This document shows, piece after piece, positions 24,884 through 33,610 of a stretch of 39,512 nucleotides of DNA. How positions within the stretch are numbered: position 1 is the first letter of the stretch; every line of letters starts with the position of its first letter. Position numbers and translations under genes: made by a program. The notes under the pieces were generated by a model. That model did no database searches and was not told the origin of the DNA. It saw only the letters and a list, made by a program, of their open reading frames with translations. Source of the DNA: Chamaesiphon sp031376885 (GTDB lineage Bacteria > Cyanobacteriota > Cyanobacteriia > Cyanobacteriales > Chamaesiphonaceae); contig JANMEL010000249.1 of NCBI GenBank assembly GCA_031376885.1, forward strand, positions 1 to 39,512, in the 5' to 3' direction.

Positions 24884-25753
24884 TTAGCCCTGCCACTGGC
24901 GGAGAAATTCAGACCCTTTGATTCGTCCATGCTGATACACTGAGATTAAGCCATCTGAGGTTGCTTTGGTAAAGTCTACACCAAATTCTTTCAGATGAAC
25001 ATCGGGGCGGATAATATGGATCGGCAAACCGCGATCTAAGGTGGGAACTCGATCGATATGGAACATATCTTGGTACATTATCCCTGGTTCGTTGGCAATG
25101 GCGATCGTTTGTTGATATCCCTCTGATACCATTGCCATTGCTGGGCACAGACAGGTATACGCGGCATCTACATACGGTTTACCATCAATCCAGGCGGGAA
25201 GCTCCCAAGCGTGCATAATCCGCGAGGAAGCATAGGCGACAGCGGGAAAATTATTTGGGGTAATCGATCGATGTGATTCGGTGTGGTGGGTGCTAAATAG
25301 CGTGAATCTAAGATTTGCATCTACCCAACTGCGATCTTTAGCCACAGAAGCCCTAAGTAAGCGTTTGCCCAAGGCGATCGCCTGATGGCTTTGAGTTTCG
25401 GCTGCGGCTTGGGGATTAATTACAGCATTTGTGGCGATATATAGTTTGGGCATATGGGGTTGATATAGATGTTGTCGGAGCTGCCGACTAAAAATCCGAA
25501 TTCCCCGTTGCACCACCTTACTCATATTTGCTTGCGGCTCCTGTAAGGCGGCTAAACCAGCCAACCAATAGTCTACGCCTAAATTGCTCGCTTGACCGAT
25601 CGCCGCCCAGCTAGCGGGGATGACAGATGAAGATGCGGCTGCATAGGCATCAGCGACAATACCAGCTTGTTCGAGTGCGGTTAATACTCCATGGGCAAAG
25701 GCTCCCTTGAAACTACCAACTGGAGTAGCGATCGCCAAAGATTTTCGCTTCAT
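24884..25753 (-). CDS. Patatin-like phospholipase-domain protein
   Basis: The 289-residue protein (from the ATG at 25753; a frame extension adds 10 residues) begins IATPVGSFKGAFAHGVLTAL, which resembles the patatin oxyanion region and first helix. The nucleophile elbow would be AAASSSVIPAS, where the canonical G-x-S-x-G has both glycines replaced. A later WIDGKPYVDAAYT would supply the Asp of the Ser-Asp dyad. It might hydrolyse acyl esters or be a catalytically altered member. No signal peptide. It lies 41 bases upstream of the antiporter gene on the same strand, so the two may be co-transcribed. Confidence 0.65.
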   Translation of the reverse strand: MKRKSLAIATPVGSFKGAFAHGVLTALEQAGIVADAYAAASSSVIPASWAAIGQASNLGVDYWLAGLAALQEPQANMSKVVQRGIRIFSRQLRQHLYQPHMPKLYIATNAVINPQAAAETQSHQAIALGKRLLRASVAKDRSWVDANLRFTLFSTHHTESHRSITPNNFPAVAYASSRIMHAWELPAWIDGKPYVDAAYTCLCPAMAMVSEGYQQTIAIANEPGIMYQDMFHIDRVPTLDRGLPIHIIRPDVHLKEFGVDFTKATSDGLISVYQHGRIKGSEFLRQWQG

Positions 25754-26071
25754 TATATATTTATCAGGCTTATAAATTGACAAAGAGATCTATTTTTTTA
25801 GTTCAAATATGACGATCGATATCGAGATCGATCGAATGTTTGCTCAAGTATCATAGTTACCGATCGTCCCTTGAACGCCCACCCTGCACCTTAATTCTGT
25901 GATATCGATCTCCACCGCCATGTGAGATTATTCACAATCTAATAAAACTATTTCAATACACTTTGAAAAACTCCTGAGCCAATTAGCTGAATTATCGAGT
26001 TTCATCTAGGCAGTTGCAAAATTGGCATGTTAGATTTTGAACATGCCGCCTACGTAAGCAGGAACCCCCGA
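25754..26071. other. Divergent regulatory space before the exopolysaccharide locus
   Basis: These 318 bases lie between the divergent patatin-like and wzz/BY-kinase genes. They hold a CRP-type palindrome at 25921-25936 and an AT-rich stretch after it. No gene is convincing; a 15-codon extension of the downstream gene to 26027 lacks a ribosome site. Confidence 0.5.
25921..25936. promoter_or_regulatory. CRP-type binding site (TGTGA-N6-TCACA)
   Basis: The 16 bases read TGTGAGATTATTCACA, exact half-sites of the CRP consensus at the correct spacing of six. Cyanobacterial SyCRP1-type cAMP receptors recognise this consensus and control surface and motility genes in Synechocystis. The site lies about 135 bases before the wzz/BY-kinase start and about 170 before the patatin-like start. 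Which gene it serves is inference. Confidence 0.55.
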
Positions 26072-28423
26072 ATGAAAAACGCCATTTCTAATTTTAGCCA
26101 AAATGGATTGAGTCTCTCCCCAGTACCTCAACTCGAAACTCAAGCTGTTAGCATTGATGCATATAAAACCTTGAAACATGAGGAAATCAATCTGGGGGTA
26201 GTGCTGAGTAGCTTACGGAAGTACTGGTATGTAACTGCGGTAGTTAGCTCGCTGATGATGGCGGGGATCGTCTACAAGACTGTCAACGAACCGCGAATCT
26301 ATAAGTCTAGCGTCCAAATTGCCATCGAATTAAAGAATACATCCACTCTAGCAGATAAATTAGGCGCGGCAACAGGTGGCGGTGCTGGCACAGACGATCG
26401 CAGTACAACCCTAGAAACGATTATTCAAAAGCTCAAGTCTAAAACAATTGTCAAACAAGCACTTAATACTATTCCCAATCCTCAATTGCGGCCATCGGTA
26501 GATAAAGCTATTGAAAATCTAACGATTCAAACCGGACAAAATACTAATATCTTAACGATTACTTATACTGATACAGATCCCAAGCGGCTGCTCGCCAGTC
26601 TCAATGCTTTCACCAAAGTGTATATTGATTTTGGCACTCAAACCAAGAAAGCACGTACGAATAATTCAATCTCTTTTATCGATTCACAACTACCTAAATC
26701 TCAACAACGGCTAAAAACTGCCTCTCAAGCTTTAGAAACATTTCGCCGTCAGTATCGGTTTATCGACCCAGAAAGTTCTGCAAAAGGTCTAGCAGAATAT
26801 CGTCAGGCAATCTTGGAGAGTTTAAACAAAAATAGAAGCAACTATGCTCAAACCGTCCAGCAGTATGCAGAACTCAAGAAACAGCTAACTGAAGTTGGAT
26901 TGGAATCCAAAAATAGTTTGAGCACTACTATGTTGACTCAAGATAGTGCTTATCGAGAATTATTTAAAAAATTAAATGAACTGGAGTTGATTTATAGCCA
27001 AGAAAAATTACGCCTATCGTCAGACAGTCCAATTGTTATTAGCGCGAAGGAGAAACGAGATAACGTGCTTTCCATGCTCAAAGAGCGCGCACAGCAAGTT
27101 CTGAAACGGGACGTTCCAGAAGCAGACTTAATCAATGGAGGAATCGCTAATTTTGGTAATAACTTGGCCCAGAATTTAGCGAATAAACAAGCGGATCTTG
27201 AGACTACTTTAGCTTCCCAATCAGCAGAATATGATAGCTTAAACCGAGTTGCTAAACAAATAGATGGTCAAATTGTTCAATTGCCAAAGTTGCAACAACA
27301 ATATACAGATTTGCAACGGCAGTATACGATCTATTCTCAAGAATTGACGGCATTTCTCCAGAAATTACAAGAACTAAAAATTGCCGATGCCGAGCAAGTT
27401 ATCCCTTGGACATTACTCGATCCACCAGAAGTACCAAACACATCTATTTTCCCAAATGTGGCCCAACAATTGAGCTTGGGTGCAATTGGTAGTTTATTTC
27501 TGGGGATACTGGCAGCAGTTGGCATCAAGAAACTAGATCGCCGGATCGACGATCCAGATTCACTAAAAAATATGACTGGGCTGCCAATCTTAGCAATGGT
27601 GCCAAGAGTAGAGAATCCAGCATCGATAAATCACGTAAATTTTGTCCAGCCAAGCAATGATAAAAAAAGATTATCATACTATAGCTTTGTGGAAGCATTA
27701 CGAGTACTTGTATTGGATATTGGTCTGATGTCCGATCGAGAAAATACATCGGGGATGGCAATTGGGATGACTTCATCAGTATCAAAAGAAGGTAAATCAA
27801 CAATTAGTTTTCATACCAGTATTATTTTGGCCGAGCTAGGATATCGGGTTTTATTAGTTGATGTGGATTGGTACAAATCTGACATTGCTAAATTGTGTCA
27901 AAGTTCCGAACTATTTCGACATATAGATTGTACCGATCGAGCTGGATTAAGCGATGTACTTTTGAAGAAAGGTAAGTGGCAGAATTTGATGAAAAAAAGT
28001 ATTGCATTAAAACTAGATGTATTGTTTTCTGGGCCATTATCAGTGAATTCGATTTCTTTGATCAATTCACCTCGGTTCAAGCAACTAATCGAGGAATGGA
28101 AACAAGAATATGATTATGTGATTTTTGATACCCCACCAGTTTTAGGCGTTAGTGATACTCGCTTGATTTCAACACTAGTCGATCGGATCATCTGTGTTGT
28201 GAGTTTAAATACAGCACACAGACAAAAAATCGAACGAGCAATGGAAATTATCTCCTCGATTAAAACCCCATTATTAGGATTGGTAGTGAATCGAGTAGAC
28301 CCTGAGTACTTTATCAATAATGATTGTGATGATTATTATCAAGATCCCAGTCAACAATCCTTCTTGCATCATCACAAGGCTAGGCAATCTTATTTGAGTG
28401 CTGGCACTGAGAAGAACAAGTAA
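26072..28423 (+). CDS. Wzz-type co-polymerase fused to BY-kinase domain
   Basis: The 783-residue protein sets chain length in Wzx/Wzy-type exopolysaccharide assembly. A first membrane helix (about 50-70) is followed by a large periplasmic coiled-coil region, then a second helix (about 469-490) and a cytoplasmic tyrosine-kinase-like ATPase. Walker A is EGKST with Lys575, Walker A' is VLLVDVDW (Asp597, Asp599) and Walker B is VIFDTPP (Asp686). The usual D-x-D-x-R of Walker A' reads DVDWYK, so the arginine is lost. The C-terminal tyrosines are few (DDYYQD, QSYLS) compared with classical Wzc. I chose the ATG at 26072, which has AGGA eight bases upstream, over one at 26027. First gene of the exopolysaccharide locus. 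Confidence 0.9.
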   Translation: MKNAISNFSQNGLSLSPVPQLETQAVSIDAYKTLKHEEINLGVVLSSLRKYWYVTAVVSSLMMAGIVYKTVNEPRIYKSSVQIAIELKNTSTLADKLGAATGGGAGTDDRSTTLETIIQKLKSKTIVKQALNTIPNPQLRPSVDKAIENLTIQTGQNTNILTITYTDTDPKRLLASLNAFTKVYIDFGTQTKKARTNNSISFIDSQLPKSQQRLKTASQALETFRRQYRFIDPESSAKGLAEYRQAILESLNKNRSNYAQTVQQYAELKKQLTEVGLESKNSLSTTMLTQDSAYRELFKKLNELELIYSQEKLRLSSDSPIVISAKEKRDNVLSMLKERAQQVLKRDVPEADLINGGIANFGNNLAQNLANKQADLETTLASQSAEYDSLNRVAKQIDGQIVQLPKLQQQYTDLQRQYTIYSQELTAFLQKLQELKIADAEQVIPWTLLDPPEVPNTSIFPNVAQQLSLGAIGSLFLGILAAVGIKKLDRRIDDPDSLKNMTGLPILAMVPRVENPASINHVNFVQPSNDKKRLSYYSFVEALRVLVLDIGLMSDRENTSGMAIGMTSSVSKEGKSTISFHTSIILAELGYRVLLVDVDWYKSDIAKLCQSSELFRHIDCTDRAGLSDVLLKKGKWQNLMKKSIALKLDVLFSGPLSVNSISLINSPRFKQLIEEWKQEYDYVIFDTPPVLGVSDTRLISTLVDRIICVVSLNTAHRQKIERAMEIISSIKTPLLGLVVNRVDPEYFINNDCDDYYQDPSQQSFLHHHKARQSYLSAGTEKNK

Positions 28424-28565
28424 GCACTCGATACCATTAGCCCAAGCTAAATCCAGATTTGAAACAACAAAAGCATCTCCTCAATTTTATCCAGCCACTA
28501 GCGTTAAATATTGAAAGTTTTGATTTTGACGATCGGTGGAAAATATTATCACATTATAAGAGATT

Positions 28566-29777
28566 ATGAGAATAGTACATCTGGCCAAATATCATTCACC
28601 GCTGTATGGAGGGATGGAAAGTCATGTCGAAACATTAGCTAGCAAGCAAGCTAAACTAGGTGCAGAAGTAGCGATATTATGTGTCAATAGTTTCGATCGC
28701 AGTGGCAAATTATCACGTCGAACTAGAACAGAAATCACTTTTACTGAAGATCGAATCCAAGTGATTAAAGTCGGGAGATTGTTCTCATTTCTAAAGACAG
28801 ATTTCTGCCCATCATTAATTTTCTACATCCTTTATTTCTCCAAATTGTCTGATACAGTTTTCCACGTTCATACACCCAATCCGACCATGTTAATTGCACT
28901 GGTGTTGACTGGCCAATTCCGCAACTTAGTTGTTACTCACCATAGCGATGCAATCAAGCAAAAGTTCCTCAAATATATATTCAGACCGATCGAACATTTG
29001 GTTTATAGCCAAGCATCGATCGTCCTAACCACTAGTGAGAATTATCAATATGGTTCCAAGTTCTTGCGTCTCTATAAAGATAAATTAGGCGTACTACCCC
29101 TCGGATTAGACACATCCAGTTTTGCGACTCCGCCATCGACGATCGAGGTTAAGTCCGAAGAGTTGAAAGCTGAATATGGTGATATTATTTGGTTGGCAGT
29201 AGGTCGATTGGTTTATTACAAGTCTTATCACATTGCCTTGACTGCGCTTCAATATGTACCTGGAAAATTATTAATTGTCGGTACTGGGCCATTAAAAGCT
29301 AAATTACAAAAACTTGCTGACCAATTAAATGTCGCAGATCGAGTAATTTGGTTGGGTAAAACTAGTGAATCAGATCTAATTGCTGCTTATCATGCTGCTA
29401 CCGCGTTGTGGTTTCCTTCCAATGTTCGGAGTGAAGCATTTGGGATCGTACAAGTAGAAGCAATGGCGAGCGGTTGCCCCGTGCTCAATTGTGATATTCC
29501 AGGCAGTGGGGTGCCCTGGGTGTGCCGTGACGAACAAGAAGGTCTAACTTCACCTGTGGATAACCCTAAAGCCTTTGCAGCCAATGCACAGCGACTATTG
29601 ACGGAGGTAGGGTTGCGGGAAAGACTTGCTGTTGGGGCAAGACAACGCTCAGAGCAATTTGGTGATGTATTGATGGCACAAAGAAGTTTAGGGATTTATC
29701 ATCGGGTTTTACCCACAAAGCAAATTCGAGCGGGAGCGATGTTGAGTGCAGATTTTTCTGGAGATTTTATTCAGTAA
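28566..29777 (+). CDS. GT4-family glycosyltransferase
   Basis: The 403-residue protein has a GT-B fold. The N-terminal acceptor domain has YHSPLYGGMESHVETLA and, mid-protein, THHSDAIKQKFLK; the C-terminal nucleotide-sugar domain has LLIVGTGPLKAKLQKLADQ and the retaining-GT4 E-x7-E motif in SEAFGIVQVEAMASGCPVL. It adds a sugar to the growing lipid-linked repeat unit; donor and acceptor are unknown. It follows the wzz/BY-kinase gene by 142 bases in which I see nothing, and an AAGAG ribosome site precedes the ATG. Confidence 0.9.
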   Translation: MRIVHLAKYHSPLYGGMESHVETLASKQAKLGAEVAILCVNSFDRSGKLSRRTRTEITFTEDRIQVIKVGRLFSFLKTDFCPSLIFYILYFSKLSDTVFHVHTPNPTMLIALVLTGQFRNLVVTHHSDAIKQKFLKYIFRPIEHLVYSQASIVLTTSENYQYGSKFLRLYKDKLGVLPLGLDTSSFATPPSTIEVKSEELKAEYGDIIWLAVGRLVYYKSYHIALTALQYVPGKLLIVGTGPLKAKLQKLADQLNVADRVIWLGKTSESDLIAAYHAATALWFPSNVRSEAFGIVQVEAMASGCPVLNCDIPGSGVPWVCRDEQEGLTSPVDNPKAFAANAQRLLTEVGLRERLAVGARQRSEQFGDVLMAQRSLGIYHRVLPTKQIRAGAMLSADFSGDFIQ

Positions 29778-29856
29778 CTAATTGATAGAAAATCTAGTGA
29801 GGTGGGAATATTAAATGATGTAGAGTGAAATATCGATCTAATTAAATAACCTCAAA

Positions 29857-30963
29857 ATGGATAAATATCATGCCTTATTAACAGGTAGCTTGAGTGTCGG
29901 TAATATGGGTGATAGTGCTTTGGCCAAATCATTTGTTAGTCAACATCGATCGGACTATCAGACTCTCACTATACTAGGCAATCCAAGTTCGGAATTAGTT
30001 GATGTGGTGGATAATATTATCGATCCACCACTGATGGCGATCGGTCGTCGGTTTTGGAATGGTTATTTTGAAAGGCGATCTAGCCGGAAGATGATTTGTA
30101 GTTTGCTCCCAGAATCCGAACAGCATTATGTTTGGGTAGGTGGACTGATGAGCAACAATATTTATCATTTAAGGGGAAGATTGGAAGAGCTAAAATGGTC
30201 GCTCAATTTCTGCAATAAGTTTATTTATTATTTTGGAGATATCGAGCAAAGATTCGGCGAGCAACCGATCTCCAAGCAATTGGCAAGTAAACTAGATCGA
30301 TCGAATGCTTGGATTGGAGTCAGATCTGTAGAAGCTGCGGAAGTACTTAGGGAGGCTGGATATAAGTCGCCAATTCACATCGGGATTGATGCTGCTTTTT
30401 ATGCTCGTTGTATGAGTAATGGGTTGCCATTTGTTCGACAAGAGCGAGATACGGGTATTGTATCGATCGTCGTCTGCAATTATGAAAAAGAGCATTTCAT
30501 CAAACTCTGGGAAATTGCCGGATCGATCGCCGTCAAGAGAGGATTGAAAATAGCATGGACTTCTTTAGTCGATCGTGAAGATTTGGAGCTATGCAATGAG
30601 TTGTACCGAAAGTTTCGGGATGAATATCCGCACCATCCAATGGAAGTTGTATCGGGAAAAGATGGAGAGCAAATAATTAAGAGATCTTCGATTTGCATCT
30701 CGACTAGGTTACATGGTTGCATATTTGGGATTACTGCTGGTGTTCCCACAATTGGATTGCCCTATTCTGATAAAATTTCGCGACTATATCAATTTCTAGG
30801 GATAGAAAACTGGCTAGTTTATCCCGATCGAGATCGTCTAGATGAACTAATCGATTTAGCTTTGAACAATAAATTTGCGATCGATTACAGTAGTCTAAAT
30901 ATTGGGATCGAAAACCATACGAAGTCACTAGAAAGTCTAAGAAGCTTTATTAAATCCCCCTAA
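29857..30963 (+). CDS. Polysaccharide pyruvyl transferase family protein
   Basis: The 368-residue protein has the CsaB/WcaK-type pyruvyltransferase pattern: LTGSLSVGNMGDSALAKSFV at the start, WIGVRSVEAAEVLREAGY in the middle and SICISTRLHGCIFGITAGVPTIGLPYSDKISR near the end. The family transfers pyruvate from phosphoenolpyruvate as a ketal onto sugars of extracellular polysaccharides, giving negative charge. The RLHG motif with its His is conserved. It is cytoplasmic and 79 bases behind the GT4 gene. It suggests that the polymer of this locus is pyruvylated. Confidence 0.85.
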   Translation: MDKYHALLTGSLSVGNMGDSALAKSFVSQHRSDYQTLTILGNPSSELVDVVDNIIDPPLMAIGRRFWNGYFERRSSRKMICSLLPESEQHYVWVGGLMSNNIYHLRGRLEELKWSLNFCNKFIYYFGDIEQRFGEQPISKQLASKLDRSNAWIGVRSVEAAEVLREAGYKSPIHIGIDAAFYARCMSNGLPFVRQERDTGIVSIVVCNYEKEHFIKLWEIAGSIAVKRGLKIAWTSLVDREDLELCNELYRKFRDEYPHHPMEVVSGKDGEQIIKRSSICISTRLHGCIFGITAGVPTIGLPYSDKISRLYQFLGIENWLVYPDRDRLDELIDLALNNKFAIDYSSLNIGIENHTKSLESLRSFIKSP

Positions 30964-31121
30964 ATCTAGCTACAGCAATCCTATTTGAGTTTCTCGATCG
31001 AACGTTATCTGAGTGCCTGACATTGTGCTAATGCACCAGAGCGATAAATCTAGATTCTCATCGACGATCGCCATATTAGCCCAGACTTTTTGATATTCCC
31101 CGATTGCTAATTTAGATTAAT

Positions 31122-32441
31122 ATGCTATTCAGACTCAGACGAGATGAATGGAACTGGGCGCACAACTTTATGTTGATCCAGTTCATTTTACAATTACTAT
31201 TACTAGTTCCTGGTATTGGCACTGCGCGTACAGTATTACGAGTGACTACTTTTGGCTTGAGTCTTTTTTTATTGACCAATAGTGGTGAGACTCAAGTAGA
31301 TTACCCTGTCAAAAACTCAGTTTATGGGGTTGCACTAGCTTTATTTTTATCATTATTCTTTAGCTTCCATATCAACTCGATTCCCGCTGGGCTGGGGCAG
31401 ATTGCGATGTATTTGGCAATTTTAGCCCCACTATTTTGGATGACTAAATTACCGATGTCAGCCCAAGGTTTTCGCAATTTATTAATTTTAATCTGGGCAT
31501 TTCAATCAATTAGTAGCTTTTTTGGATTGCTTCAAATTTACTTTCCTGGTCAATTTCAGTTTAAAATATCATCGGTATATGATAACAATCCTTATGTAGA
31601 AGGTTTGAAGATTGTACTCAGTAATGGATTATCATTATATCGTCCATTAGGATTGACAGATCAACCTGGTGGTGCGGCATTGGCCGGATTTTATACAGTA
31701 TTATTTGGATTAGCATTATTTTTAGAAGGAAAAAATAAGTACTTAGCTAGATTGGGACTAGGGAGTACTTTTATTGGATTCTTCTGTATATATATGTCTC
31801 AAGTGCGGAATCTATTGATTGCGACTTGTTTGTGTATCTCATGTTTGTTGATAATTTTATTTTTGAGTCGAAATTATAAACGTGCATTGACACTAGTTGG
31901 AATAGTTCAGCCGATGATTTTGGGGACTTTTGGCTGGGCTATTGCCGTCGGTGGTACAGGAACACTCGATCGAATAACTTCTTTATTTTCCGGTAGTGCA
32001 GACCAAGTTTATTATCAGAATAGAGGTCACTTTTTGGAAGATACAATTAATATATTATTACCAAAATATCCTTGGGGTGCTGGCTTAGGTCGTTGGGGGA
32101 TGATGAATAGTTATTTTGGCAAAAATGGTAATCCGTTAACGGATCCAATTTGGGTAGAAATTCAGTGGACTGGATGGTTGATTGATGGTGGTATTCCGTT
32201 GGTACTTACTTATACTATTGCCCTAATTATGGCCAGTTATATGACCATCAAAATAGCTTTTGAACGCTATCGGATGGATGATTTATCATTTTGGAGTGCG
32301 GTTGTTGCTGCCTATAATGTTGGGGTGCTGATGATTACTTTCAATTATCCAGTCTTTGTATCTCAGATGGGAATGGAATTTTGGTTGCTCAATGCGGCAA
32401 TTTTTGTTGCAGCTAATCGACAGACTGTACATCGAGTTTGA
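31122..32441 (+). CDS. Wzy-like O-antigen/exopolysaccharide polymerase
   Basis: The 439-residue protein has about ten to twelve membrane helices and one large outer loop (roughly 280-350) with FLEDTINILLPKYPWGAGLGRWGMMNSYFG. This is the layout of the O-antigen ligase/Wzy family; the G-x-G-x-G-x-W run in that loop resembles members of the family. It would polymerise repeat units on the periplasmic face, with the wzz/BY-kinase protein controlling length. A 158-base space precedes it, where I see no gene. It is the last plus-strand gene before the toxin-antitoxin island. Confidence 0.82.
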   Translation: MLFRLRRDEWNWAHNFMLIQFILQLLLLVPGIGTARTVLRVTTFGLSLFLLTNSGETQVDYPVKNSVYGVALALFLSLFFSFHINSIPAGLGQIAMYLAILAPLFWMTKLPMSAQGFRNLLILIWAFQSISSFFGLLQIYFPGQFQFKISSVYDNNPYVEGLKIVLSNGLSLYRPLGLTDQPGGAALAGFYTVLFGLALFLEGKNKYLARLGLGSTFIGFFCIYMSQVRNLLIATCLCISCLLIILFLSRNYKRALTLVGIVQPMILGTFGWAIAVGGTGTLDRITSLFSGSADQVYYQNRGHFLEDTINILLPKYPWGAGLGRWGMMNSYFGKNGNPLTDPIWVEIQWTGWLIDGGIPLVLTYTIALIMASYMTIKIAFERYRMDDLSFWSAVVAAYNVGVLMITFNYPVFVSQMGMEFWLLNAAIFVAANRQTVHRV

Positions 32442-32545
32442 AGGGGTGATTATTACTCCTGGTATCTTGTCACTGACGGAAGCAATGCTAGATGCGATCG
32501 AGTCATTCAGGATATTAACCACTCATTTTGGTACATACATCATTT

Positions 32546-33058
32546 CTAGCTCTCTAATATTTTCTTTAAATCTTTTAACAGCAAAAATAAAGATAGTGGA
32601 TCGATCTGATTCGACTCGAAATTAAACTGTTCGTACCAGAGTTTAACATTTGCATCTTTAGCGTGAACTAATAGAGCGCGGATGCCTGCAAGATCGGCAG
32701 CTTGAGCAGTACGCTTGAGCGCATCTTTGAGTAAGCCTCTACCTACACCCCGATTTTGCCATTGCCGATCTACTGCCAGACGTGCCAAAATCATCACTGG
32801 AATCGGGTGTTTTGGTTGTCCTTTGGTAACTCGATTCGGAGCCTGAGCGTGGATAACCGAACCAACTGTTAAACTATAGTAGCCAACAACCACATCTTCA
32901 TAAATACCTACATAGGTCTGACTGTTGTTAGCTAGTTGATTTTGATACGCATATTTTTGGATAAACTGACTTAGTTCGCTGTTGCCACAATCGAAATCAG
33001 TGACTCGATGAGCTGCTGTTAGCTTTTCAATAAACGGTCGAGCATGGAGATCGGACAT
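32546..33058 (-). CDS. GNAT toxin-like acetyltransferase (TacT type)
   Basis: The 170-residue protein has GNAT motif A, ILARLAVDRQWQNRGVGRGLLKDAL, with the Q-x-x-G-x-G acetyl-CoA loop, and a WYEQFNFES end with the usual tyrosine. The start CGNSELSQFIQKYAYQNQ is typical of GNAT toxins that acetylate the amino group of charged tRNAs and block translation. The ATG at 33058 shares one base with the stop of the antitoxin gene upstream (TGATG); a TTG one codon earlier is possible. The pair looks like an intact DUF1778-GNAT toxin-antitoxin module. Confidence 0.88.
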   Translation of the reverse strand: MSDLHARPFIEKLTAAHRVTDFDCGNSELSQFIQKYAYQNQLANNSQTYVGIYEDVVVGYYSLTVGSVIHAQAPNRVTKGQPKHPIPVMILARLAVDRQWQNRGVGRGLLKDALKRTAQAADLAGIRALLVHAKDANVKLWYEQFNFESNQIDPLSLFLLLKDLKKILES

Positions 33059-33333
33059 CAATCAAAAAAACCTCGATCGTCGAGCAGTTGTTTTAACTGA
33101 AGTTTGGTTTGAACTGGACGATCTAGGGCAGTTTGAAATGCTTGCCAGCTTTCGTCGTCGAGTACGAACAAACGCCTGTCTGCTAAGGTTGCTTGTGCTG
33201 CTTCGAGTCCATTTTCGAGCAAAAATTCGCTCACGCTTTTATGCGAAGTCGCGGCTGCTTGTTGTAACAGTTGTTTGGCAGCAGCGGTAGTCCGCACGTC
33301 GATTCTTACCGTTTTGGCTTCTTTGGCATTCAT
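33058..33333 (-). CDS. DUF1778-family antitoxin (TacA type)
   Basis: The 91-residue protein starts with a ribbon-helix-helix-like part (VRIDVRTTAAAKQLLQQAAA, SVSEFLLENGLEAA) for DNA binding and ends with a region expected to wrap the toxin (FVLDDESWQAFQTALDRPVQ). The words VLDDESWQAF and LDRPV are typical of DUF1778 antitoxins. It is co-translated with the toxin gene and should repress its own promoter, probably within 33334-33420. Its position on the minus strand amid plus-strand sugar genes suggests insertion. Confidence 0.9.
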   Translation of the reverse strand: MNAKEAKTVRIDVRTTAAAKQLLQQAAATSHKSVSEFLLENGLEAAQATLADRRLFVLDDESWQAFQTALDRPVQTKLQLKQLLDDRGFFD

Positions 33334-33428
33334 TGTTTGGTTGTTGCATTTTATGTGCCTCTAGCCATATCATACACACAACGTCAGGACAAAAGCAAAT
33401 ATTTTGATTGAAACCTCTGCCCACAGCT

Positions 33429-33580
33429 ACAAGATAATCAGCGGTTTTAACCGCTGCTAGTGTTGCAAAACCTGCACTTCTGCTAAGGCAGACGCTGATA
33501 GGAGATATAAAAAAACGACAAGACAGGCGGACTTTTCATCACCAACGGCGACTTTAGTCGCTGATTTACGTGAAGTGCGG
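33429..33580. repeat. Composite palindromic dispersed repeats
   Basis: The stretch contains the hairpin CAGCGGTT/AACCGCTG (33439-33446 with 33449-33456), a segment similar to the inverse of 10425-10461, and a second hairpin GCGACT/AGTCGC (33548-33553 with 33556-33561). It fills the space between the antitoxin and GT2 genes. Short frames that read through it are not credible genes. Confidence 0.65.
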
Positions 33581-33610
33581 AATGTGAGATGTAAATTGTC
33601 AAATATGCGT

